From positions 62,001-126,000 of the forward strand of contig NZ_SHMH01000007.1 of assembly GCF_004283755.1 (NCBI RefSeq): 64,000 bases of DNA. Reading direction: 5' to 3'. This document shows positions 39,421-49,990 of this stretch, piece by piece. Below the pieces are notes generated by a model. It did no database searches and was not told the DNA's origin. It saw only the letters and a list, made by a program, of their open reading frames with translations. Made by a program: the position numbers and the translations under genes. The DNA comes from Pseudoxanthomonas winnipegensis (GTDB taxonomy: Bacteria; Pseudomonadota; Gammaproteobacteria; Xanthomonadales; Xanthomonadaceae). Each line of letters begins with the position of its first letter. Position 1 is the first letter of the stretch.

Positions 39421-39484
39421 GTGAGCGAAGACGGAAGGAGGATCGAGCAGCTTCATTCGCTCCTGATCATCCTTCCGCACTCAC
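39421..39484. repeat. Long imperfect hairpin between rsfS and rlmH
   Basis: Paired segments in order: GTGAG (39421), GGAAGGA (39433), GATC (39441), GAGC (39445), then GCTC (39459), GATC (39465), TCCTTCC (39470), CTCAC (39480). The outer strand reaches into the rsfS stop codon. It could act as an mRNA processing or attenuation site inside the operon. Confidence 0.5.
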
Positions 39485-39885
39485 TCCTGCTCTTCAGGCG
39501 GCTGATCGCCGACGGTCCACAGGCGCTCCAGCGCGTAGAACTCGCGCACGCGCGGCAGCATGACGTGGACGATCACATCGCCCAGGTCCACCAGCACCCA
39601 TTCGGCCTCGCGCTCGCCTTCCACGCCCAGCGGCATCACGTCGAGCTTCTTGGCGAACTTCACCACTTCGTCGGCGATCGACTTCACATGCCGGGTCGAG
39701 GTGCCCGAGGCGATGATCAGGAAATCGGCGACGCTGGACTTGCCACGCACGTCGATCTCGACGACATCCTTGGCCTTGAGCTCGTTGACGGCATCGTGGA
39801 CGGTGGCGAGCAGCACCGGCAGGGCCGGGGGCGGGCTGGGCAGACGGGTCTTGATGACTTGGGCTTGGCTGGACAAAAGAAGCAC
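39481..39885 (-). CDS. rsfS: Ribosomal silencing factor RsfS
   Basis: RsfS (YbeB), 134 residues, binds uL14 and blocks subunit joining in starved cells. The core KAKDVVEIDVRGKSSVADFL, SGTSTRHVKSIADEVV and EWVLVDLGDVIVHVMLP is diagnostic. The start is uncertain: GTG at 39885 (used here) or TTG at 39876, neither with a clear ribosome site. It lies 24 bases after nadD and 95 before rlmH, the same order as in many proteobacteria. Confidence 0.92.
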   Translation of the reverse strand: MLLLSSQAQVIKTRLPSPPPALPVLLATVHDAVNELKAKDVVEIDVRGKSSVADFLIIASGTSTRHVKSIADEVVKFAKKLDVMPLGVEGEREAEWVLVDLGDVIVHVMLPRVREFYALERLWTVGDQPPEEQE

Positions 39886-39909
39886 TTGGAGGGGCCGGAC
39901 AGGCCGCGA

Positions 39910-40680
39910 TTATAGCCCCGCCACCCCGTACAGGCCGTGGGCACGGATGAACGCGGCGACGGGCGGCGGCACCAGCGCCTGCCAGTCGCCGCCCGCGGCG
40001 ATCCGCCGCCGGACCTCGCTGGCCGACTCCAGCTGCAGCGGCTGGTGCAGGCGCAGGACCTGACCGGCCGGCGCGGCGTGCAGCGCCGACGGGTCCTGCA
40101 CCCAGCGCGCCTGCACCTGCGCCGCAAGCGCGGCCGGCAGTTCGCCCAATCCGCTGCCGGCGCGTTCGGCGACCACCAGGTGGGCCAGGGCGAACAGCTC
40201 CTGCCAGCGATGCCAGCCCGGCAGGCCCAGGAAGCTGTCGGCGCCGAGCAGCAGGACCAAAGGCGCCTGCGGTCCCAGCTCGTCGCGCAGGCTGCTCAAG
40301 GTGTCGACGGTATAGGAATGCCCGGGCCGATCCAGCTCGCGCCGGTCCACGCGCAGCGCGGGCAGGCTGGCGACCGCCGCCTGCAGCATCGCCAGGCGCT
40401 GCGGCGCGTTGGCACCGGGCGGCGGGCGATGCGGCGGATCGGCCGCCGGCACCAGCGTCACCGGCGCCGCCAGCGCGGCCGCGGCCAGCTGGGCGATGGC
40501 CAGATGGCCGTTGTGGAAGGGGTCGAAGGTGCCGCCGTAGTAGATGTGAAGCCGGGATTGGGGATTCGGGATTCGGGATTCGGTAAAGGCAAGCGCATCT
40601 GCGCCGTTCGCGGGCTGCCCCTGCTCCGATCCCGCGTGAGCCAGCCCGGGATCACGCGTTCCCGGCGACGCACCGGGCAC
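39910..40680 (-). CDS. nadD: Nicotinate-nucleotide adenylyltransferase, unusual start
   Basis: NadD makes nicotinate adenine dinucleotide in NAD synthesis. The conserved core runs from 40551 down: YYGGTFDPFHNGHL (substrate loop with the HxGH-like motif), PAADPPHRP, LLLGADSFLGLPGWHRW and the C-terminal SASEVRRRI. There is no ATG, GTG or TTG in frame near this N-terminus. The nearest are GTG at 40680 (used) and TTG at 40710, both inside heptad element B, which would add about 43 residues unlike the family. Initiation at ATC (40545) or CTT is the alternative. The core is certain; the start is not. Confidence 0.85.
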   Translation of the reverse strand: MPGASPGTRDPGLAHAGSEQGQPANGADALAFTESRIPNPQSRLHIYYGGTFDPFHNGHLAIAQLAAAALAAPVTLVPAADPPHRPPPGANAPQRLAMLQAAVASLPALRVDRRELDRPGHSYTVDTLSSLRDELGPQAPLVLLLGADSFLGLPGWHRWQELFALAHLVVAERAGSGLGELPAALAAQVQARWVQDPSALHAAPAGQVLRLHQPLQLESASEVRRRIAAGGDWQALVPPPVAAFIRAHGLYGVAGL

Positions 40681-40728
40681 CGCAGATCCAAGCGACCCAC
40701 GAATCCCCAATCCCGAATCCCGAATCCC
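40554..40728. repeat. Heptad-inverted intergenic element B (holA/nadD)
   Basis: Four tandem heptads at each end, inverted. The left end, 40554-40581, is GGGATTG then three GGGATTC; the right end, 40701-40728, reads on the minus strand as GGGATTC, GGGATTC, GGGATTG, GGGATTC. About 119 bp lies between. It fills the holA-nadD gap and abuts the conserved nadD N-terminus, the same architecture as element A at 31458-31678. Confidence 0.85.
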
Positions 40729-40736
40729 GCCCCTCT

Positions 40737-41768
40737 TCACGCCACCAACCGCACCGCCGCCGCGTCGGCGATCGCCAGCAGCAGGCGCTCCAGGGCGACC
40801 CAGGCGTCGCCGTCGCCGCGGCCCTTGGCGATGCGGTCGATGCGCGAGGCCTGCGCGACGAAGCGCTCCCAGCGCGCGGCGCTGGCGTGGCGCTGCAGGG
40901 CGCGTTTGAACGGTGCCTGCCGGCTCTCCCAGATGCCCTGCCCCTTCATCTCGGCGGCCAGGTTGCCGCCGCGCTCGGCCACCTTGGCCAGCTGCGCGGT
41001 GCTGAGCAGGTTGCGGATGATCATCGGCATCAGCGCCGCCACGGCCTCGCCCTCGGCGCGCAGGCCGGCGAGCATGCGCGAGGCCTGGGCGGCGTGGCCC
41101 GAGAGCGTGGTCTCGATCAGGCGGAACACGTCGAAGCGCGCCGCGTCGGCGACCAGCGATTCCATCGTCGCCAGGTCCAGCGTGCGCCCGGCGGCCAGCA
41201 GGACCAGCTTGTCGATCTCCTGCGCGGCGGCCAGCAGATTGCCTTCCACGCGCTCGACCAGCAGGGCGATGGCGTCGCGCTCGGCGCGCAGGCCGCGCGC
41301 GCGCAGCCGCGCCTGCACCCAGCCGGACAGCTCGTGCGGCTTGATCGCCCAGGCCACCGACAGCACGCCGATGCGCTCGATCGCGTCGGCCCACTTGCCG
41401 CGATGGGCCTTGCTCCACTCGCCGGCCGTGACCAGCAGGATCACATCGCTTGGCGGCCGCGCGCAGAAGGCGCTGATGACCTCGGCGCCCTCCTTGCCCG
41501 GCTTGCCGGTCGGCAGGCGTACCTCGACGATGCGGCGGGCGCTGAACAGGCTGGGGGCGTCGAAGCTGGCCTGCAGGCCGGCCCAGTCGATGTCGCGGCC
41601 TTCCACGTCGAAGACTTCGCGCTCGGCGATGCCCAGCGCGCGCGCCCGCTGGCGCACCGCGTCGGCGGCCTCCAGCACCAGCAGGGTTTCCGGGCCGGCG
41701 ATCAGGTAGGCCGGCGCCAGCTCGCCCTCGGCGCTCTGGGCGACCAACCGGTCCGGCGCCAGTTCCAT
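40737..41768 (-). CDS. holA: DNA polymerase III, delta subunit
   Basis: HolA, 343 residues, the clamp-loader subunit that opens the beta ring. The N-terminal part has the AAA-like fold beginning with LAPAYLIAGPETLLVLEA, in place of a working Walker A; the middle contains LVERVEGNLLAAAQEIDKL, a strong family signature, and the C-terminal collar helices follow. The ATG at 41768 overlaps the lptE stop in TGATG. It belongs to the conserved leuS-lptE-holA-nadD block. Confidence 0.93.
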   Translation of the reverse strand: MELAPDRLVAQSAEGELAPAYLIAGPETLLVLEAADAVRQRARALGIAEREVFDVEGRDIDWAGLQASFDAPSLFSARRIVEVRLPTGKPGKEGAEVISAFCARPPSDVILLVTAGEWSKAHRGKWADAIERIGVLSVAWAIKPHELSGWVQARLRARGLRAERDAIALLVERVEGNLLAAAQEIDKLVLLAAGRTLDLATMESLVADAARFDVFRLIETTLSGHAAQASRMLAGLRAEGEAVAALMPMIIRNLLSTAQLAKVAERGGNLAAEMKGQGIWESRQAPFKRALQRHASAARWERFVAQASRIDRIAKGRGDGDAWVALERLLLAIADAAAVRLVA

Positions 41769-42325
41769 CAGGGTGCGGGCGGTACCGGCGAGCGCACCGT
41801 GGCGCCACCGGGGCGGCCGACGCCGCGCACCACGCTGTCGATGCGGCGCAGGATCGAGGCGGACATGTCGCGGCGCAGCTCGTCGGCGAGGATCTCGCGC
41901 TCGGAGGTGGCGCCGGTCAGGTTGGTCGCCTCGGCCACGTAGTCGCGCGAGAGCTCGACCACCTGCTGCGGCACCAGCTCGCTGCCGTCGGCGCGCAGGA
42001 AGCGGAACACGACCGCGTAGCGCAGGCTGTATTCCTGGGCGCGGCCCTGCTCGTCCAGCGCGATCGGGCGGTCGCCCCAGCGCTCGGACATGATGTCCAG
42101 GGTGGCGACCTTGGCCTTGGGATCATCGGCCGGGATGGCCCCGGCGGCCTTCAGGCCCACCGACAGATCGCGCGCCAGCGGGCTGTACTGGTCGGTGGCC
42201 GAGACCTTCACCGGGCCCAGGTCGGAGGGCAGCGCGATCTTGCTGCGCAGGTGGAAACCGCAGGCGCTCAGCACGGACACGAGCAGGGACAGGGCCAGCA
42301 GGCGCAGCATCGGGGTCACATTCAT
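41768..42325 (-). CDS. lptE: LPS-assembly lipoprotein LptE
   Basis: LptE, 185 residues, the lipoprotein plug of the LptD translocon that inserts LPS into the outer leaflet. The signal peptide ends in the lipobox LSAC followed by GFHLR, the hallmark start of mature LptE. A beta-sandwich with VKVSATDQYSPLARDLSVGL and a C-terminal helix with ILADELRRDMSASILRRI follows. The ATG at 42325 gives a full signal peptide; another at 42310 is possible. It is translationally coupled to holA. Confidence 0.92.
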   Translation of the reverse strand: MNVTPMLRLLALSLLVSVLSACGFHLRSKIALPSDLGPVKVSATDQYSPLARDLSVGLKAAGAIPADDPKAKVATLDIMSERWGDRPIALDEQGRAQEYSLRYAVVFRFLRADGSELVPQQVVELSRDYVAEATNLTGATSEREILADELRRDMSASILRRIDSVVRGVGRPGGATVRSPVPPAP

Positions 42326-42408
42326 GGACGGAAGTCTGGACGAGGCGCGCGCAGGCGGCAACCGGACGGGCGAGCCTGCACGATCCCGCGTGAACAGCGC
42401 TTGAGACC

Positions 42409-45781
<3,373 letters not shown>

Positions 45782-45937
45782 TTGGCCGCGTCGAAGGCGG
45801 CAGGAAGGCAGGAAGGTGCAGACATGCGCCGGCAAGGCTAGCGGCCGTGCCGCCCCTGTCAATGGCGGCCGGCCGCGCCTTGTATCCTCCCCGCCCCGGC
45901 TCCATCTGTGCCCCCATTGCCGTCGCAAGGAATCTCC

Positions 45938-46795
45938 ATGTCCGCCCAGCCGCACGTTTTCGACGCCACCACCGACACCTTCGAGGCCGACGTCCTGCAG
46001 CAATCGCTGCAGGTGCCGATCATCGTCGACTTCTGGGCGACCTGGTGCGGCCCGTGCAAGACGCTGGGGCCGATCCTGGAAAAGCTCGCCGCCGAGTACA
46101 ACGGCGCCTTCAAGGTGGCCAAGGTCGATGTCGACCAGGAGCAGCAGCTGGCCGCCATGTTCCAGGTGCGCTCGGTGCCGACCATGGTCGTGTTCAAGGA
46201 AGGCCAGGTGCTGGGCGCCATCCCCGGCGCGCTGCCCGAGGGCGAGCTGCGCAAGGTGCTCGAGCAGATCGGCGTGCAGCCCGCCGCCAACGAAGAGGCC
46301 GAGCAGGCCGAAGCCGCGCCGCTGTCGCCGGCCGAACAGGTCGCCGCACTGCGTGAGGCGATCGCCGCCGAGCCCGACAAGGACGAGCTCAAGCTGGATC
46401 TGGCGCTGGCCCTGCTGAGCACCGGCGAGGCGGCCGAGGCCGAGACCCTGCTCGATGCGCTGCCGGCCAACCTGTCCACCGACGAGCGCGCGGTCAAGGC
46501 GCGGGCGCGGCTGGGCTTCGCCGCCCAGCTCAAGGACGCGCCGGCCCCGCAGGCGCTCGAGGCGGCCCTGGCCAAGGACGAGGGCGACCTGCGCGCGCGC
46601 CACCTGCTGGGCGTGCACAAGCTGGTGGCCGGCGACGCCGAGGGCGCATTGGAGCAGTTCATCGAACTGCTGCGCCGCGACCGCGCCTGGGAGGACGGGC
46701 TGGCGAAGAAGTCGCTGATCGACGCCTTCCGCGTGATCGAGGACGAGGACCTGGTCGGCCGCTACCGCCGCAAGATGTCGGCGCTGCTGTTCTGA
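45938..46795 (+). CDS. cnoX: Thioredoxin-TPR co-chaperone CnoX (YbbN)
   Basis: A 285-residue protein with an N-terminal thioredoxin domain (1-110) and a C-terminal TPR region (about 130-285; AALREAIAAEPDKDELKLDLALALLS is split over two helices). CnoX proteins protect GroEL/DnaK clients during oxidative (hypochlorite) stress. The active site WCGPC (C37, C40) is intact, unlike E. coli CnoX, so this one should also reduce disulphides, like the Caulobacter type. The ATG at 45938 has AAGGA upstream. It is divergent from the DUF998 gene. Confidence 0.9.
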   Translation: MSAQPHVFDATTDTFEADVLQQSLQVPIIVDFWATWCGPCKTLGPILEKLAAEYNGAFKVAKVDVDQEQQLAAMFQVRSVPTMVVFKEGQVLGAIPGALPEGELRKVLEQIGVQPAANEEAEQAEAAPLSPAEQVAALREAIAAEPDKDELKLDLALALLSTGEAAEAETLLDALPANLSTDERAVKARARLGFAAQLKDAPAPQALEAALAKDEGDLRARHLLGVHKLVAGDAEGALEQFIELLRRDRAWEDGLAKKSLIDAFRVIEDEDLVGRYRRKMSALLF

Positions 46796-46871
46796 TCGGC
46801 AGCGGCCCTGGGCGGATCGCCGGGGTCGGGCTCAGAAGAATCGGGGTGGCAGCCGCCATGGCGGCCCACCT

Positions 46872-46945
46872 GTAGAGCGGAGCTTGCTCCGCTGCTTTTC
46901 GTTCGGATCGTGGGGAAGGCCCCAGCGGAGCAAGCTCCGCTCTAC
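46872..46945. repeat. Paired GTAG-type REP element, copy 3
   Basis: GTAG plus AGCGGAGC-TT-GCTCCGCT at 46872-46893 and its inverse at 46924-46945. The spacer is the reverse complement of that in copy 2 with few differences. GAGACAGTTGCTCC recurs at 46967-46980. Apart from this element the 281-bp gap between cnoX and the DUF4442 gene shows no ORF. Confidence 0.9.
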
Positions 46946-47076
46946 AGGCAGGCGCTAAGACTTGAGGAGACAGTTGCTCCCGCCTCGGTTTTCACTTCGC
47001 CTTGCGTCGGGCTGCGCTCCATACCCATCCGTATGTTAGCCTCGCCTCCCGCTCCGATCCCCGCTGCCCGGCTGTC

Positions 47077-47553
47077 ATGAAACCGTCCACGCTGCGCCAT
47101 GGCCTGAACCTGTGGCCGCCGTTCCTGTTCACCGGCATCCACGTGGCCGCGATCGCGCCGGACTGGCGCCAGGCGCGGGTCGAGCTGCGCATGCGGCCGT
47201 GGAACCGCAACTACGTCGGCTCCCATTTCGGCGGCAGCCTGTTCGCCATGACCGACCCGTTCTGGATGCTGCTGATGATGCATGCGCTGGGGCGCGACTA
47301 TTACGTGTGGGACAAGGCCGGGGAGATCGAGTTCGTCAAACCGGGGCGCGGCAAGGTCACGGCGCAGTTCCGCATCACCGATGAGGCGCTGGCGCAGGTG
47401 CGCGCGGCCACCGCGGGCGGGCAGAAGTCGCTGCCCTGGTTCGAGGTCGATGTGACCGATGCGGACGGCGAGGTCGTGGCGCGCGTGCGCAAGCAGCTCT
47501 ATGTGCGGCTTAAGCCGGCGGCACGCCCGCCCGCCACCCCTGCTGCCGACTGA
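47077..47553 (+). CDS. DUF4442 hot-dog fold protein, thioesterase-like
   Basis: A 158-residue protein with the DUF4442 pattern: NLWPPFLFTGIHVAAIAPDW, MRPWNRNYVGSHFGGSLFAM (the helix of the hot-dog fold, where thioesterases bind CoA) and WDKAGEIEFVKPGRGKV. The fold relates it to PaaI/YiiD acyl-CoA thioesterases, but no activity is established for this group. The ATG at 47077 is used; the frame is open 75 bases upstream without similarity. Confidence 0.85.
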   Translation: MKPSTLRHGLNLWPPFLFTGIHVAAIAPDWRQARVELRMRPWNRNYVGSHFGGSLFAMTDPFWMLLMMHALGRDYYVWDKAGEIEFVKPGRGKVTAQFRITDEALAQVRAATAGGQKSLPWFEVDVTDADGEVVARVRKQLYVRLKPAARPPATPAAD

Positions 47554-47595
47554 CGCGAACGCCCGACCCGCGGGGGGTAAGCGGCGCTGCACCGT

Positions 47596-47601
47596 TACAA
47601 T
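47596..47601 (+). promoter_or_regulatory. -10 element giving a leaderless DUF502 transcript
   Basis: TACAAT ends 6 bases before the ATG at 47608, so transcription would begin at or next to the start codon. There is no ribosome site and no clear -35. Similar spacing is seen at 49167 and 16088. Confidence 0.45.
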
Positions 47602-47607
47602 GCGCGC

Positions 47608-48279
47608 ATGTCGACCCCCGCCCCCCGCCCTTCCCTGCAGAGCCTGTTCCTGACCGGCCTGCTCACCCTGCTGCCGATCTGGCTGACCTGGGTGGTGATC
47701 AAGTTCGTCTTCGTGCTGTTGTCCGATGCCAGCCGGCCGCTGATCGAGCCCCTGGCCCAGCAGATCGCCCGCGACTTCCCGGTGGCCGCGCCCTGGTTCA
47801 CCGGCGCCTGGGTCCAGGCCGTGATCGCCCTGGTCGCCACCGTGCTGGTGATCCTGCTGGTCGGCGTACTGACCCGCCGCGTGATCGGGCAGAAGCTGCT
47901 GCAGTGGTTCGAGGCGCTGATCCGGCGCGTGCCGCTGGCCAGCACCATCTACACCGGCGCGCGCCAGCTGCTGGACATGCTGCAGACCAAGCCGGGCAGC
48001 ACCCAGCGCGTGGTGCTGATCGACTTCCCGCACCGGGACATGAAGACCGTCGGGCTGGTGACGCGGGTCATGCGCGAGGAAGGCACCGGCCGCGAACTGG
48101 CGGCCGTCTATGTGCCGACCACGCCCAATCCAACCGGTGGCTATCTGGAAATCGTGCCGGTGGACCAGCTCACCCCCACCGACTGGACGGTGGACCAGGC
48201 GATGAGCTTCATCATCTCTGGCGGCGCGATCGCGCCGGACTCGATGCCGTTCACCCGGCGCGGCGATCGCCTGGCGTGA
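47608..48279 (+). CDS. DUF502 membrane protein
   Basis: A 223-residue inner-membrane protein with two transmembrane helices, about 11-34 (FLTGLLTLLPIWLTWVVIKF) and 70-92 (VIALVATVLVILLVGVLTRR), and a C-terminal soluble domain with IPLASTIY-like (VPLASTIYTGARQ) and VVLIDFPHRDMKTVGLVT blocks, all typical of DUF502. Function is unknown in bacteria; plant homologues (LCV/COV) affect membrane trafficking and vasculature. Its stop overlaps the GTG of yhhQ. Confidence 0.88.
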   Translation: MSTPAPRPSLQSLFLTGLLTLLPIWLTWVVIKFVFVLLSDASRPLIEPLAQQIARDFPVAAPWFTGAWVQAVIALVATVLVILLVGVLTRRVIGQKLLQWFEALIRRVPLASTIYTGARQLLDMLQTKPGSTQRVVLIDFPHRDMKTVGLVTRVMREEGTGRELAAVYVPTTPNPTGGYLEIVPVDQLTPTDWTVDQAMSFIISGGAIAPDSMPFTRRGDRLA

Positions 48280-49055
48280 GTGCGCCGCCGCGCACGCTGG
48301 ATGACCGCGCGGTGCGGCTGTTCATCGGGCTGGCGGCCTTCCTGTGCGTCAACGCGGTGCTGGCCGAGTTCATCGGGGTCAAGATCTTCGCGCTGGAGGA
48401 CACGCTCGGCATCGCGCCGCTGCAGTGGAATCTGTTCGGTCAGACCGGCTCGCTGAGTTTCACCGTCGGCACCCTGCTGTGGCCGTTCGTGTTCGTGCTG
48501 ACCGATACGATCAACGAGTTCTTCGGCACCCGCGGCGTGCGCTTCGTCTCGTGGGTGGCGGTGGCGCTGATCGTGTACGGCTTCCTGTTCGCCTACGCCG
48601 CCATCCAGGTTGCGCCCGCCGGCTGGTGGGTGGGCGCCGCGCAGGCCCAGGGCGTGCCGGACTATCAGGCGGCCTTCGCCGCGATCTTCGGCCAGGGGCT
48701 GTGGTCGATCGGCGGCTCGATCGTGGCCTTCCTGCTGGGCCAGGTGATCGACGTGGCGGTATTCCACCACATCCGCCGCCGCACCGGCGAAAAGTACGTC
48801 TGGCTGCGCGCCACCGGCTCGACCGCCGTCTCGCAGCTGGTCGACAGCTTCGTGGTGCTCTACATCGCCTTCGTACTCGGCCCCCAGCACTGGCCCATGT
48901 CCCGCTTCCTGGCCATCAGCACCGTCAACTACGGCTACAAGATGCTCGCCGCCGTGGCGATGATCCCGCTGCTGTACCTGATGCGCCACGCCATCCGGGC
49001 CTACCTGGGCCATGCGCTGGAAGAGCGCCTGCGGCTGGAAGCGGCCGAGGGCTGA
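48276..49055 (+). CDS. yhhQ: Queuosine precursor transporter (YhhQ/COG1738)
   Basis: A 259-residue membrane protein with six or seven helices, matching the VUT/COG1738 family that imports preQ0/preQ1 for queuosine synthesis. Typical blocks are LCVNAVLAEFIGVKIF, LWPFVFVLTDTINEFFGTRGVR, and the C-terminal GSTAVSQLVDSFVVLYIAF and YGYKMLAAVAMIPLLYL. The GTG start overlaps the DUF502 stop (GTGA), so the two are coupled. No other queuosine genes are in the window. Confidence 0.88.
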   Translation: MSAPPRTLDDRAVRLFIGLAAFLCVNAVLAEFIGVKIFALEDTLGIAPLQWNLFGQTGSLSFTVGTLLWPFVFVLTDTINEFFGTRGVRFVSWVAVALIVYGFLFAYAAIQVAPAGWWVGAAQAQGVPDYQAAFAAIFGQGLWSIGGSIVAFLLGQVIDVAVFHHIRRRTGEKYVWLRATGSTAVSQLVDSFVVLYIAFVLGPQHWPMSRFLAISTVNYGYKMLAAVAMIPLLYLMRHAIRAYLGHALEERLRLEAAEG

Positions 49056-49166
49056 CCCGCCCGCTTGGCCGAGCGCTGCCCCGAACCTTGCGCCACCACT
49101 CAGCGCATCGCGCGGCTGGATCAGGAGCCCGCGCCCCCCAGTCAGGAAGGCGCCGCCGTGGCTCGC

Positions 49167-49172
49167 TAGAAT
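49167..49172 (+). promoter_or_regulatory. -10 element giving a leaderless transpeptidase transcript
   Basis: TAGAAT ends 7 bases before the ATG at 49180, placing the transcription start at the start codon; no ribosome site is present. Confidence 0.4.
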
Positions 49173-49179
49173 GCCCGCC

Positions 49180-49956
49180 ATGAAGCCTGTCCTGATTCCG
49201 GCGCTGGTGGCGCTGGTCACTGCGCTGCCCGGTGCCGCGCATTCGCCCACCATCGCCTCGCCCCGTGGGGCCTCATCGGCCCTGCCGGCATCTTCCCTGC
49301 CTGCCGCCCCCGAGGCGCCGCCCTCGCTGGCCGCGCTGGCGCCGGATGCCGATCCGCAGGTGCTGGCGCTGGGCCTGTCGGCGATGCAGTGCGCCCAGGC
49401 CCACGGCGCCGGGGTGAATGCGCAGCGGCTGGCGGTGATCGACTACAGCCGCTCCTCGCTGACGCCGCGGCTGTGGGTGTTCGATCTGGCCAGGCACAAG
49501 CTGCTGTACAAGGAGCTGGTGGCGCACGGTCAGGGCTCGGGCGGCGATGTGCCGACCACCTTCTCCAACGCCGACGGCACGCACGCCTCCAGCCTGGGAC
49601 TGTTCGTCACGCGCGACACCTACCAGGGCAAGAACGGCTATTCCCTGCGCATGCAGGGCCTGGACGCGGGCTTCAACGACGCGGCCATGAGCCGCGCGAT
49701 CGTGATGCACGGCGCGCCCTACGTCAGCGCCGAGGCCGGCAGGAAGCTGGGCCGCCTGGGCCGCAGCTGGGGCTGTCCGGCGGTGCGCGCGGCGATGGCC
49801 AAGCCGATCATCGATGTGATGAAGGACGGCCAGTTCGTGTTCTCCTACTACCCGCAGCAGGCCTGGCTGACCCGCTCGTCGCTGGCGCAGTGCGCGATGG
49901 CGCGCCTGCAGCGCGCGCCCAAGGCCGATCACGGCACCGCGATCGCCGCGCGCTAG
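49180..49956 (+). CDS. Murein L,D-transpeptidase catalytic domain family protein (YkuD_2)
   Basis: A 258-residue exported protein with a signal peptide (about 1-22, ALPGAAHS) and a low-complexity Ser/Ala/Pro linker, then a YkuD_2 domain (about 70-240). The conserved pieces are LAVIDYSRSSLTPRLWVFDL, SSLGLFVT, IVMHGAPYVS and the catalytic GRSWGCPAV with Cys 199. Such enzymes are related to L,D-transpeptidases that form 3-3 crosslinks or attach proteins to peptidoglycan; activity is inferred. ATG at 49180 is preferred to 49171. A second L,D-transpeptidase of a different subfamily follows 34 bases on. Confidence 0.85.
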   Translation: MKPVLIPALVALVTALPGAAHSPTIASPRGASSALPASSLPAAPEAPPSLAALAPDADPQVLALGLSAMQCAQAHGAGVNAQRLAVIDYSRSSLTPRLWVFDLARHKLLYKELVAHGQGSGGDVPTTFSNADGTHASSLGLFVTRDTYQGKNGYSLRMQGLDAGFNDAAMSRAIVMHGAPYVSAEAGRKLGRLGRSWGCPAVRAAMAKPIIDVMKDGQFVFSYYPQQAWLTRSSLAQCAMARLQRAPKADHGTAIAAR

Positions 49957-49990
49957 GCTGATCGCCACTTCGGATGGCCAGGAGGCCACG

